In this document: one piece after another, positions 1 through 5,486 of the stretch
Position numbering within the stretch: the stretch's first letter is position 1
Layout: each line of letters begins with the position of its first letter
Assembly: GCA_015222915.1 (NCBI GenBank)
Contig: JADFWE010000139.1
Coordinates: 1-5,486, forward strand
Length of the DNA stretch: 5,486 nucleotides
Direction of reading: 5' to 3'
From: Pseudomonadota bacterium
GTDB lineage: Bacteria > Pseudomonadota > Gammaproteobacteria > SZUA-229
The notes under the pieces: model-generated
The model's database searches: none
What the model was told of the DNA's origin: nothing
Seen by the model: the letters and a program-made list of their open reading frames with translations, nothing else
Translations under genes and position numbers: made by a program

Positions 1-10
1 AAAAGCTTTT

Positions 11-39
11 CCTCGGCGTCTCTGCGCCTCGGCGGTGAA
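11..39 (-). repeat. Dispersed-type octameric GC-rich repeat, left copy
   Basis: Read on the minus strand, positions 34 to 11 are three consecutive octamers: CGCCGAGG, CGCAGAGA and CGCCGAGG. They are preceded by TTCAC and followed by an A-run leading into the perfect palindrome AAAAGCTTTT at 1-10. The first and third octamers are identical, so the element has an 8-base period. GGCG (15-18) and CGCC (25-28) could form a short 4-bp stem. The copy at the right end of the window has the same architecture and the same central 11-mer. From memory, CGCAGAGACGC-type sequences of this kind recur in intergenic DNA of many environmental bacteria. It lies downstream of the acyltransferase gene, where it might affect transcript ends, but there is no good terminator stem with a U-run. 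Function is unknown. Confidence 0.6.
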
Positions 40-92
40 GTTTTTTAATCCTTGTGGATGTCGCCTATGTGTCAATAGCGGAACTGGCTACA

Positions 93-833
93 TTAGCGAT
101 TCCAGCGAGACTCATCACTTATTTGTTTCACCGTACCTTCGATCCACTCAAACACCTCGGCATTTATCTCATCGGCGCTGCGGTCTTTCGATTCTATCGC
201 CGGGCCGATGACTACAGTGATCTTACCCGGCCATTTGATGAAACTGTGTTTTGGCCAGAACTCACCGGCATTATGCGCTATAGGGATTACCGGATAACCG
301 CTTTTGGATGCGAGCAAGGCACCACCGATCTTGTATTTTCTGGTCTTGCCGGGTGCGGTGCGCGTACCTTCAGGAAAAAGGATCAGCCACTCACCGGCTT
401 TAAGTTTCTTCGTGCCTTTTTTGATCAGCTGATTTATTGCCGAGCGACCGGCACCACGGTTGATAGCGATGGGATCCGTTAATGCCAGCGCCCAACCGAA
501 GACCGGGATCAACATCAATTCACGTTTAAACACCCAGTGAACATAAGGCGTGAACGAATGCAGCACCAGCGTCTCCCAGGTTGATTGATGCTTGCACAGG
601 ATGATGGCGTTCTCACGATCAAGATGCTCCTGCCCGCTAACCTCGAAGGTCAGGCCGCAAAAGATCTTTAATAGAGCGATATTAACCTTCGCCCATAACC
701 GGGCCACCTTCAGACGAAATCGAGGGCTGGTAAAAAACAGCAGTACGATGGCCAGACCAAAAAACACCGTGTTGATAAGAAAGCCTGCCCAGAACAGGAC
801 AGATCGAACAAATAATACAGGTTTGGAATTCAT
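93..833 (-). CDS. plsC: 1-acyl-sn-glycerol-3-phosphate acyltransferase (PlsC/LPLAT family)
   Basis: This 246-residue inner-membrane protein is predicted to transfer an acyl chain to the sn-2 position of lysophosphatidic acid, giving phosphatidic acid for phospholipid synthesis. A hydrophobic N-terminal anchor spans about residues 6-34. The acyltransferase blocks follow in order: KHQSTWE with catalytic-type H82 and E87 (HX4E rather than the textbook HX4D), PIAINRG at 121-127, FPEGTR at 153-158, and VIPIAHNAG at 182-190. From memory, the KHQSTWET form is normal in the Pseudomonas homologue next to gmhB, so the glutamate is probably a subfamily trait and not a defect. It is the last gene of the operon, 12 bases after gmhB. 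The ATG at 833 gives a complete N-terminus, but no Shine-Dalgarno is visible in front of it, only TTATTATCT, so translation may depend on coupling to gmhB. The exact substrate is uncertain: Pseudomonas relatives have been named LptA, HdtS or OlsA-like. Confidence 0.93.
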   Translation of the reverse strand: MNSKPVLFVRSVLFWAGFLINTVFFGLAIVLLFFTSPRFRLKVARLWAKVNIALLKIFCGLTFEVSGQEHLDRENAIILCKHQSTWETLVLHSFTPYVHWVFKRELMLIPVFGWALALTDPIAINRGAGRSAINQLIKKGTKKLKAGEWLILFPEGTRTAPGKTRKYKIGGALLASKSGYPVIPIAHNAGEFWPKHSFIKWPGKITVVIGPAIESKDRSADEINAEVFEWIEGTVKQISDESRWNR

Positions 834-836
834 AGA

Positions 837-848
837 TAATAATTATTA
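837..848. repeat. AT-only 12-bp perfect palindrome in the gmhB/plsC junction
   Basis: TAATAATTATTA is its own reverse complement. It covers the gmhB stop codon and most of the 12-base gap before the acyltransferase start codon, where a ribosome binding site would be expected. A short AT-only palindrome can arise by chance, and as RNA it could form only a very weak hairpin. No function is claimed. Confidence 0.4.
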
Positions 849-1382
849 CAAGATAGCAGAAACGGCTGCAGCAAGATCGTCATATACCGGAACGGTTTCC
901 TCACACTCCGCCTTGAGGATCTTCTCGGCTTTTATACCTTTGCCGGTGCGCACCAGTATAGCCTGAGCGTTTGCATTTTTCGCGGCCTTCATATCTGAAA
1001 CGCTATCGCCGATGAAGACGACTTCCTGCAGCGAGACATTGAAACGCTGACCGATCTCCAGCAGCATCCCCGGTTTTGGTTTGCGGCAATCGCAGCCATC
1101 ATCCGGTCCATGCGGGCAATAAAAGATAGCATCGATATGGCCGCCTATCTTATCTAACAACTCATCCATCTTTTTATGCATGGCGGACAGCGTTTCGATA
1201 TCGAAGTAGCCTCTCGCAAGACCCGACTGATTGCTTGCCACCACCACGGTATAACCGCCATGGTTCAGACGTGCAATCGCTTCCAGGCTGCCTTCTATCG
1301 GCCGCCATTCTTCCGGACTCTTGATGTAATAATCAGAGTCATGGTTTATCACGCCATCACGATCAAGAACGATAAGTTTCAT
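846..1382 (-). CDS. gmhB: D-glycero-beta-D-manno-heptose-1,7-bisphosphate 7-phosphatase
   Basis: This 178-residue cytoplasmic HAD-superfamily phosphatase removes the C7 phosphate from heptose-1,7-bisphosphate, on the route to ADP-heptose for the LPS inner core. HAD motif I is LDRDGV, with nucleophile D7 and acid/base D9. Motif II is ASNQSG, with S50. The motif III lysine is in CRKPKPG, at K101. Motif IV is GDSVSD, with D126 and D130. The GmhB zinc loop is present as CPHGPDDGCDC, with ligands C89, H91, C97 and C99; this separates it from histidinol phosphatase relatives lacking the rest of the HisB protein. Length fits the family. The start at 1382 puts the methionine seven residues before motif I, as expected, and has AAGGTG ten bases upstream. 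It follows glyS by 18 bases and precedes the acyltransferase by 12, so it is almost certainly co-transcribed with them. All catalytic residues are intact. Confidence 0.95.
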   Translation of the reverse strand: MKLIVLDRDGVINHDSDYYIKSPEEWRPIEGSLEAIARLNHGGYTVVVASNQSGLARGYFDIETLSAMHKKMDELLDKIGGHIDAIFYCPHGPDDGCDCRKPKPGMLLEIGQRFNVSLQEVVFIGDSVSDMKAAKNANAQAILVRTGKGIKAEKILKAECEETVPVYDDLAAAVSAIL

Positions 1383-1392
1383 TGCGCAAACG

Positions 1393-1398
1393 CACCTT
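1393..1398 (-). promoter_or_regulatory. Ribosome binding site of gmhB
   Basis: AAGGTG on the minus strand lies ten bases before the gmhB ATG, within the 18-base gap after the glyS stop codon. It supports the 1382 start and independent initiation within the polycistronic message. Confidence 0.6.
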
Positions 1399-1400
1399 GT

Positions 1401-3512
1401 TTAAGACTGATGCAGACGCGACATATCGGCCGCCCGCAGGAAAAGCTGGTTCATGGTATTCAATAAGGCGATGCGGTTATTTTTTATCGCTTCATCATCC
1501 GCCATCACCATCACCGAATCAAAAAATGCATCGACCGGATCACGCAATGATGACAGTTCGCTCAGGGCTGCTTCATAATCACCGGTATCGAACAGCGGCT
1601 CTACCGTCCTGCTCAAAGTGCTCAATCTTTCGTACAGATCTTTCTCAGCATCTTCGGCAAACAGACTTTCGTCGATCGCAGCCATATCAGACACGGCTGA
1701 TTTTTTGAGGATATTGGCCACACGTTTATTAGCCGCTGCCAGACTTTTCGCTTCGTCCAGTTCACGGAAGGCAGTAACCGCCTTTATGCGCTTATCGAAA
1801 TCCAGCGGCCGTGACGGTGACAATGCGGATACTGCATCAAAGACATCTGCTGTGATAGCTGCATCTTTGCTGCGATCAAGATAGTAAGCTCGCAGCCTCT
1901 CGACGATGTAGTCGAACACTTCCCGCTCTACTTTGCTGGCGTCGACTTTGTCGGCCAGCAGTTTCGCGCTGAGACTGATCATCTGCTTCAGATCAAGATC
2001 GAGCTGCCGCTCGATGATGGTACGCAACACGCCCAACGCCGCCCGGCGCAGCGCATAAGGATCTTTTTCACCGCTAGGTTTCTGCCCGATAGCAAAGATA
2101 CCGACCAGGGTATCCATTTTGTCGCAGATCGACAATATCTGGCCGGTTGTCGTCGCCGCGGTATCATCGCTAGCGCCGCGTGGTTTGTACTGCTCATCCA
2201 GTGCTTGCGCCACTTCTTCAGCCTCGCCGGCGACCTGTGCGTAACGTTTACCCATCACGCCCTGCAGCGAAGCGAACTCGCCGACCATATCGGTCATCAG
2301 GTCGCACTTGCTCAGTATCGCGGCGCGTTTAATATAGTCGATATCGGCATCCAGTTCTCTCGCTACCGATTCGGCCAGCTGCGCGACCCGCCGGGTCTTG
2401 TCTGCGATGGTGCCTAGCTTCGCCTGAAACACGACCTTCTCCAGCGCTTCATTGAAATTTTCCAGTGGCTGTTTCTGGTCCTGCTCCCAGAAAAACTTTG
2501 CATCTGCCAGCCGTGGGCGGACCACGCGTTCGTTACCAGCTTTTACTTTTTCGGGCGACTTACTATCGATATTGCTGATGGTGATAAAGTAATTTTTCAG
2601 CTTCGAAGCCGTATCCGCCACCGGACCATCCATTACCGGAAAGTATTTCTGGTTATCCTGCATGGTTTTTATCAGAGCCTCTGCCGGCACTTCCAGGTAT
2701 TCCTCATCGAACTCACCAGCGACTGCCACCGGCCACTCGTTCAGTGCCGTGACCTCTTCCAGCAGATCGTCATCGAGCACTGCCTCGGCGTTCAGCTTCG
2801 CCACGGCGTCGATGACCTGTTGTTTTATCGTCTGTTTTCGCTGATCAAAGTCAGCGATAACAAAGCCCTGTGACAGCAACGTCTGCTGGTATTCACCGGC
2901 TGTTTTTAAAGTGATCTCTGCCGGCGCATGAAAACGGTGACCCAAGGTTTTGTCCGAAGATTTCAGTCCCAGCACTTCTGCATCGATAACGTCTTCACCA
3001 TGCATCAGTGCCAGCCAGTGGACAGGGCGAACGAATTCCGCATCGCTGTCTCCCCAACGCATGCGTTTCGGGATCGGCAGTTTAGCCAGCGACTGATTGA
3101 TGATGTCTTCTATCAGCTCGGATAATGCCCGGCCTTTCTCGGTGGCCTTAAACACCAGCCAGACACCTTTATCGGTTTCCTGCTGCCGCAGGTCGCCGAC
3201 CTCGACACCGCAGGAACGGGCAAAGCCCATCACCGCTTTGGTCGGATTGCCGTCATCATCATAGGCCGCTTTAAGATTCGGGCCTTTGCGTTCGACATCT
3301 CTGTCCGGCTGCGAGCCGGCAAGATCTCTTATCAGAACCGCCAGCCTTCTCGGTGCGGCAAACGATTCTACGGCATCGATTTCGAATCCGGCTTTTTTCA
3401 GTCCATCGACGATTCCGCCGGTGAAGGCCTGCGAGAGTTTCCGTAGCGCTTTTGGCGGTAACTCTTCGGTGCCGAGTTCGATCAGTAGATCTTTAGTAGC
3501 CGTGGTACTCAT
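1401..3512 (-). CDS. glyS: Glycyl-tRNA synthetase beta subunit
   Basis: This 703-residue subunit pairs with GlyQ in the alpha2beta2 cytoplasmic enzyme that charges tRNA-Gly; the beta subunit chiefly recognises and binds the tRNA. Diagnostic blocks run the full length: [15 protein letters not shown] at 9-23, FAAPRRLAV at 51-59, [10 protein letters not shown] at 145-154, FVRPVH at 160-165, GHRFHAP at 191-197, QKYFPV at 288-293, [14 protein letters not shown] at 329-342, KLGTIADKT at 365-373, [14 protein letters not shown] at 400-413, [10 protein letters not shown] at 416-425, and [22 protein letters not shown] at 464-485. The C-terminus from about 590, including [11 protein letters not shown] and a [12 protein letters not shown] block, is the DALR-type anticodon-binding region. 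Length is close to the usual 690 or so. The start codon overlaps the glyQ stop as ATGA, with GGGGGTG four bases upstream inside glyQ. That overlap suggests coupled translation and matched subunit amounts. No truncation or frameshift is seen. Confidence 0.98.
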   Translation of the reverse strand: MSTTATKDLLIELGTEELPPKALRKLSQAFTGGIVDGLKKAGFEIDAVESFAAPRRLAVLIRDLAGSQPDRDVERKGPNLKAAYDDDGNPTKAVMGFARSCGVEVGDLRQQETDKGVWLVFKATEKGRALSELIEDIINQSLAKLPIPKRMRWGDSDAEFVRPVHWLALMHGEDVIDAEVLGLKSSDKTLGHRFHAPAEITLKTAGEYQQTLLSQGFVIADFDQRKQTIKQQVIDAVAKLNAEAVLDDDLLEEVTALNEWPVAVAGEFDEEYLEVPAEALIKTMQDNQKYFPVMDGPVADTASKLKNYFITISNIDSKSPEKVKAGNERVVRPRLADAKFFWEQDQKQPLENFNEALEKVVFQAKLGTIADKTRRVAQLAESVARELDADIDYIKRAAILSKCDLMTDMVGEFASLQGVMGKRYAQVAGEAEEVAQALDEQYKPRGASDDTAATTTGQILSICDKMDTLVGIFAIGQKPSGEKDPYALRRAALGVLRTIIERQLDLDLKQMISLSAKLLADKVDASKVEREVFDYIVERLRAYYLDRSKDAAITADVFDAVSALSPSRPLDFDKRIKAVTAFRELDEAKSLAAANKRVANILKKSAVSDMAAIDESLFAEDAEKDLYERLSTLSRTVEPLFDTGDYEAALSELSSLRDPVDAFFDSVMVMADDEAIKNNRIALLNTMNQLFLRAADMSRLHQS

Positions 3513-4438
3513 GCTGCACCCCCGGACACTTTACTGTCTGTCTGACTGTTACCGATAGGGAAGCCAAGCGCTTCTCGCGAATCGTAATAAACCTGTGCCA
3601 CTGCCCTCGATAGCGCCCGCACCCGCAGGATGAACCGCTGACGTTCGGTCACCGAGATCGCATGGCGCGCATCCAGCAGGTTGAACGCACGCGAGGCCTT
3701 TAATACCATCTCGTAAGCTGGCAACGGCAGGCCCAGCTCGATCAGACGCTGACTCTCCGACTCACAGTCATCGAATTCTTTGAACAGGATGCCGGTGTCG
3801 GCGTGCTCGAAGTTATAGGTCGACATCTCGACCTCATTCTGATGGAACACATCGCCGTAGGTCACATCGCCTTGCGGACCGCGGGTCCAGATGAGGTCAT
3901 AGACACTTTCTTTTTCCTGCAGGTACATCGCCAGACGCTCCAGACCGTAGGTGATCTCACCGGTGACCGGCCGGCATTCCAGTCCGCCGACCTGCTGGAA
4001 GTAGGTGAACTGGGTCACCTCCATGCCGTTCAGCCAGACTTCCCAGCCCAGCCCCCAGGCACCTAAGGTAGGCGACTCCCAGTTATCTTCTACAAAACGC
4101 ACATCGTGCTCCAGCAGATCAAAACCCAGTGCTTCCAGCGAGCCCAGATACAGGTCCTGAATATCATCCGGTGATGGTTTTAATACCACCTGGAACTGGT
4201 AGTAATGCTGCAGACGGTTCGGGTTCTCGCCATAGCGGCCATCGGTAGGACGACGGCAGGGCTGCACGTAAGCAGCACGCCAGGGTTCAGGACCGATAGC
4301 GCGTAAAAAAGTTGCCGGATGAAAGGTGCCGGCACCTACTTCCATATCCAGTGGCTGTAATATCGCGCAGCCCTGTTTTTGCCAGTAGTCCTGCACCGCG
4401 AAGATGAGTCCCTGAAATGTCGAAACGTCGTAAGCCAT
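3509..4438 (-). CDS. glyQ: Glycyl-tRNA synthetase alpha subunit
   Basis: This 309-residue class II aminoacyl-tRNA synthetase subunit carries the glycine and ATP site, forms glycyl-adenylate and works with GlyS in the cytoplasm. Near-invariant family blocks are present: TFQGLI and YWQKQGC at 7-24, [19 protein letters not shown] at 28-46, [19 protein letters not shown] at 57-75 followed by HYYQFQV (motif 2 region), a long conserved stretch around [17 protein letters not shown] at 119-135, and [16 protein letters not shown] at 159-174 (motif 3). Length matches the usual 300 or so residues; the last 12 or so, ending in SGGAA, are variable and look harmless. It is the promoter-proximal gene. A TATAAT hexamer lies about 40 bases upstream. 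The ribosome binding site is weak: the nearest candidate, TCAGG, is 12 bases before the ATG. The start is supported because [12 protein letters not shown] aligns with family N-termini. Confidence 0.98.
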   Translation of the reverse strand: MAYDVSTFQGLIFAVQDYWQKQGCAILQPLDMEVGAGTFHPATFLRAIGPEPWRAAYVQPCRRPTDGRYGENPNRLQHYYQFQVVLKPSPDDIQDLYLGSLEALGFDLLEHDVRFVEDNWESPTLGAWGLGWEVWLNGMEVTQFTYFQQVGGLECRPVTGEITYGLERLAMYLQEKESVYDLIWTRGPQGDVTYGDVFHQNEVEMSTYNFEHADTGILFKEFDDCESESQRLIELGLPLPAYEMVLKASRAFNLLDARHAISVTERQRFILRVRALSRAVAQVYYDSREALGFPIGNSQTDSKVSGGAA

Positions 4439-4477
4439 GTATCTGAAATGCCTGAATATTTATTAAATAAGTTGCGA

Positions 4478-4483
4478 ATTATA
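4478..4483 (-). promoter_or_regulatory. Candidate -10 box of the glyQ operon promoter
   Basis: The minus strand reads GGTTATAATTCGC, a perfect TATAAT hexamer. Transcription would begin near 4471 and leave a leader of roughly 33 bases, AT-rich, before the glyQ ATG. No good TTGACA-like -35 lies 16-18 bases upstream: the sequence there is AATAAA or similar. The promoter may therefore need an activator, or be carried by the -10 region. A hexamer match alone is moderate evidence, but its position is right for a short leader. Confidence 0.5.
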
Positions 4484-4771
4484 ACCTATGGAGGCGCTGA
4501 TTTATTCTGAATGCGTAGATTGTACGAAGAATCATCCAGATTCGAGGCGTGAATCGCTCGGATAATCGGCTATCACGATAGTCTCACAACGAAAAACGGG
4601 GGATTCTGTGTGCGAGATGCAATCTTCAGAATGGATCATAGGCTCCCCAGGAAACCGTAGATTTGATCGTGAAATCCTCGCTTGCATGGCGTTTCATATA
4701 AAAAAGGGCTATAACTGATGATAATCACACTGATAAATGCTCAAAAACTGATCTTATAGCTGTCAATAAAC

Positions 4772-4780
4772 AGAGGTGAG
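4772..4780 (+). promoter_or_regulatory. Ribosome binding site of the unknown 196-residue gene
   Basis: AGAGGTGAG ends three bases before the ATG at 4784, with its GAGG core seven bases upstream. This is the strongest Shine-Dalgarno match in the window and fixes the start of the plus-strand gene. Confidence 0.75.
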
Positions 4781-4783
4781 AAC

Positions 4784-5374
4784 ATGAGAAGCGAAAGCAC
4801 GAAAAAACAGTTTATCCTGGATTCTTCAGAACTTTCTCAATGGCACACGCTGGTGCAGGAAGCTGAACGGGATTATGGCTGCCGCCTGGATGAGGCCATG
4901 CAGAGTTACCTGGTGTTTACGCTGATGCGTTTCTCAAAAGATCAGCAGCTCAATTCTAAAGCACTGGCTCTCGATTACCTGAACTCACACCACCTTTCCG
5001 GCAAACTGCGCAGCGAACAGTTGCGTGATATCGGCGACCAGTGCCTGCTGGTGTCCGGCCTGTATCCACAGTCAGCGGAGAGAAGACAGGTAGGAGTAAA
5101 TTACTATGTCGATCTCGGCCGTTCCGCCTACCACCATATCAGCAGCGTCACCCAGCAGGGCATCGCCGAGTTATATCAGCAGCTGGCCGAGAGTTTTGTC
5201 CTGCTGATGGACCTGCTGCAAACCATCCGCCAATACAGCACGCCTGCATTGCAACCGATCGCAGCGATGGAACTGTGGCAGAAAACCGGTAGTCGCGCCG
5301 CTTACCACCAGATATCAGATAATAATGCCATACCTGTGCACGGATTTTTTATCAACGGCAAGGGAAAGCATTAA
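4784..5374 (+). CDS. Hypothetical protein, 196 residues, unknown function
   Basis: I do not recognise a named family with confidence. The protein looks soluble and mostly helical: no signal peptide, no membrane segment and no obvious catalytic or metal-binding motif (only two cysteines, C33 and C87). The N-terminal part, about 12-75, is charged and helix-like. The most motif-like stretch is 82-120, with CLLVSGLYPQSAERRQV followed by NYYVDLGRSAYHHIS; GLYP, the ERR pair and the GRSAYHH segment look like a conserved core and resemble uncharacterised gammaproteobacterial proteins as I recall them. A hydrophobic amphipathic helix rich in Leu and Gln follows at 126-150 and could support oligomerisation. 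The C-terminus IPVHGFFINGKGKH is basic. A strong ribosome binding site, a reading frame free of stops and codon use similar to the neighbours argue that it is a real gene. It is divergent from glyQ and may be followed directly by a coupled frame at 5374. Function cannot be inferred from context. Confidence 0.85.
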   Translation: MRSESTKKQFILDSSELSQWHTLVQEAERDYGCRLDEAMQSYLVFTLMRFSKDQQLNSKALALDYLNSHHLSGKLRSEQLRDIGDQCLLVSGLYPQSAERRQVGVNYYVDLGRSAYHHISSVTQQGIAELYQQLAESFVLLMDLLQTIRQYSTPALQPIAAMELWQKTGSRAAYHQISDNNAIPVHGFFINGKGKH

Positions 5375-5486
5375 TGTTTTTCGATTCGCGATTGATGCCT
5401 GTTGTTGACACAAAGCAGACCTTAAAAGCGTTTAAAGAAAAATTGCTCGCGCAAAGCCGCAGAGACGCAAAGATAAAAACGGATAA
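5374..5486 (+). CDS. Possible coupled downstream gene, 3' end outside the window
   Basis: The stop codon of the preceding gene overlaps an ATG as TAATG. The new frame starts MFFDSRLMPVVDTKQTLKAF and remains open for 37 codons to the end of the window. An AAGGGA sequence at 5360-5365 lies eight bases before this ATG, a good Shine-Dalgarno and spacing, and stop/start overlap is typical of translationally coupled genes. Against this, the last third of the frame is made by the dispersed octameric repeat (it reads LLAQSRRDAKIKTD). Such elements usually lie between genes, so the frame may be open only by chance. A 37-codon open frame is not rare. The peptide matches no family I know. Confidence 0.35.
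   Translation, partial: MFFDSRLMPVVDTKQTLKAFKEKLLAQSRRDAKIKTD
5450..5473 (+). repeat. Dispersed-type octameric GC-rich repeat, right copy
   Basis: Three consecutive octamers, CGCAAAGC, CGCAGAGA and CGCAAAGA, follow an A-rich stretch and TTGCTCG. The central 11-mer CGCAGAGACGC at 5458-5468 is found in inverted orientation at 16-26, and the 24-base core matches the left copy at 18 of 24 positions when compared on the same strand. TTGC (5443-5446) and GCAA (5451-5454) could form a 4-bp stem at its edge. From memory, sequences of this type are abundant in intergenic regions of many environmental proteobacteria. Their function is not established. Confidence 0.6.

Larger units (their letters stand above)
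4439..4783. other. Divergent intergenic region between glyQ and the unknown plus-strand gene
   Basis: This 345-base AT-rich spacer has no convincing reading frame, tRNA or rho-independent terminator. It must hold the promoters for both directions. Visible structure is a TATAAT hexamer facing glyQ, an AT-rich stretch with GATAAT at 4720-4725 that is the best -10-like hexamer facing the plus-strand gene but lacks a matching -35, and a cluster of GAATC/GATTC words at 4529, 4539, 4551 and 4602 that can pair in alternative short hairpins. CTATC and GATAG form another small inverted repeat at 4570-4581. I could not identify an operator or a riboswitch. Confidence 0.7.

Noticed and set aside
11..39. 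Left repeat as a rho-independent terminator of the operon
   Set aside because: The possible stem is only about four base pairs and is not followed by a U-run in the minus-strand transcript, where the repeat is followed by A residues.
91..93. ATG overlapping the acyltransferase stop as TAATG on the minus strand
   Set aside because: It is followed at once by TAG, so no downstream gene can start there.
54..482. Plus-strand open frame of 142 codons
   Set aside because: It lies antisense to the acyltransferase gene, which has clear family motifs; the peptide has no family features and no ribosome binding site.
592..966. Plus-strand open frame of 124 codons crossing the gmhB/plsC junction
   Set aside because: Antisense to two well-supported genes, with a low-complexity Arg/Ser/Thr-rich composition typical of shadow frames.
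1382..1708. Plus-strand open frame of 108 codons opposite the start of gmhB and the end of glyS
   Set aside because: It is antisense to conserved glyS sequence and has no coherent protein features.
3803..4066. Plus-strand open frame of 87 codons opposite glyQ
   Set aside because: It overlaps the most conserved part of glyQ; the frame is open because of glyQ codon bias.
5405..5410. Perfect TTGACA -35 hexamer after the unknown gene
   Set aside because: No -10 hexamer follows at 16-18 bases (the sequence there is GCGTTT or similar); the TTTAAA at 5431 is 20 bases away. Probably chance.
5450..5473. CRISPR repeat or integron attachment site
   Set aside because: The units are 8 bases and contiguous with no spacers, there is no cas or integrase gene, and there is no attC-like fold.

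Overview
The window looks like chromosomal core sequence from a Gram-negative gammaproteobacterium with roughly balanced base composition. Four closely packed genes on the minus strand are, in transcription order, glyQ, glyS, gmhB and a plsC-type acyltransferase. GmhB belongs to the lipopolysaccharide heptose pathway, which implies an LPS-bearing outer membrane. The glyQ-glyS-gmhB-acyltransferase neighbourhood is one I recall from gammaproteobacteria such as Pseudomonas, where these genes lie near the replication origin (there with an extra gene between glyS and gmhB). A species cannot be named from this sequence alone.

Layout: 1-92 lies downstream of the minus-strand operon and carries a short GC-rich dispersed-type repeat. 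93-4438 is the four-gene operon. Its spacings are a 4-base ATGA overlap (glyQ/glyS), an 18-base gap (glyS/gmhB) and a 12-base gap (gmhB/plsC). 4439-4783 is a divergent intergenic region of 345 bases with a TATAAT hexamer facing glyQ, a few weak inverted repeats and no convincing gene. 4784-5374 is a plus-strand gene for a 196-residue protein of unknown function with a clear ribosome binding site. From 5374 a second plus-strand reading frame starts inside a TAATG stop/start overlap behind an AAGGGA sequence and stays open to the end of the window. A second copy of the dispersed repeat lies in that last stretch.

Functionally, GlyQ and GlyS form the alpha2beta2 glycyl-tRNA synthetase. GmhB dephosphorylates heptose bisphosphate for the LPS inner core, and the acyltransferase makes phosphatidic acid for membrane phospholipids. 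The operon therefore pairs translation capacity with envelope building. The plus-strand unit is unassigned. The two repeat copies share a three-octamer architecture, lie in inverted orientation and sit at the two extremes of the window, which may mean that the fragment was cut or assembled at repeats. I found no defence system, mobile-element gene, CRISPR array, tRNA or rRNA. The least explained material is the unknown 196-residue protein, its possible coupled partner and the octameric repeats.
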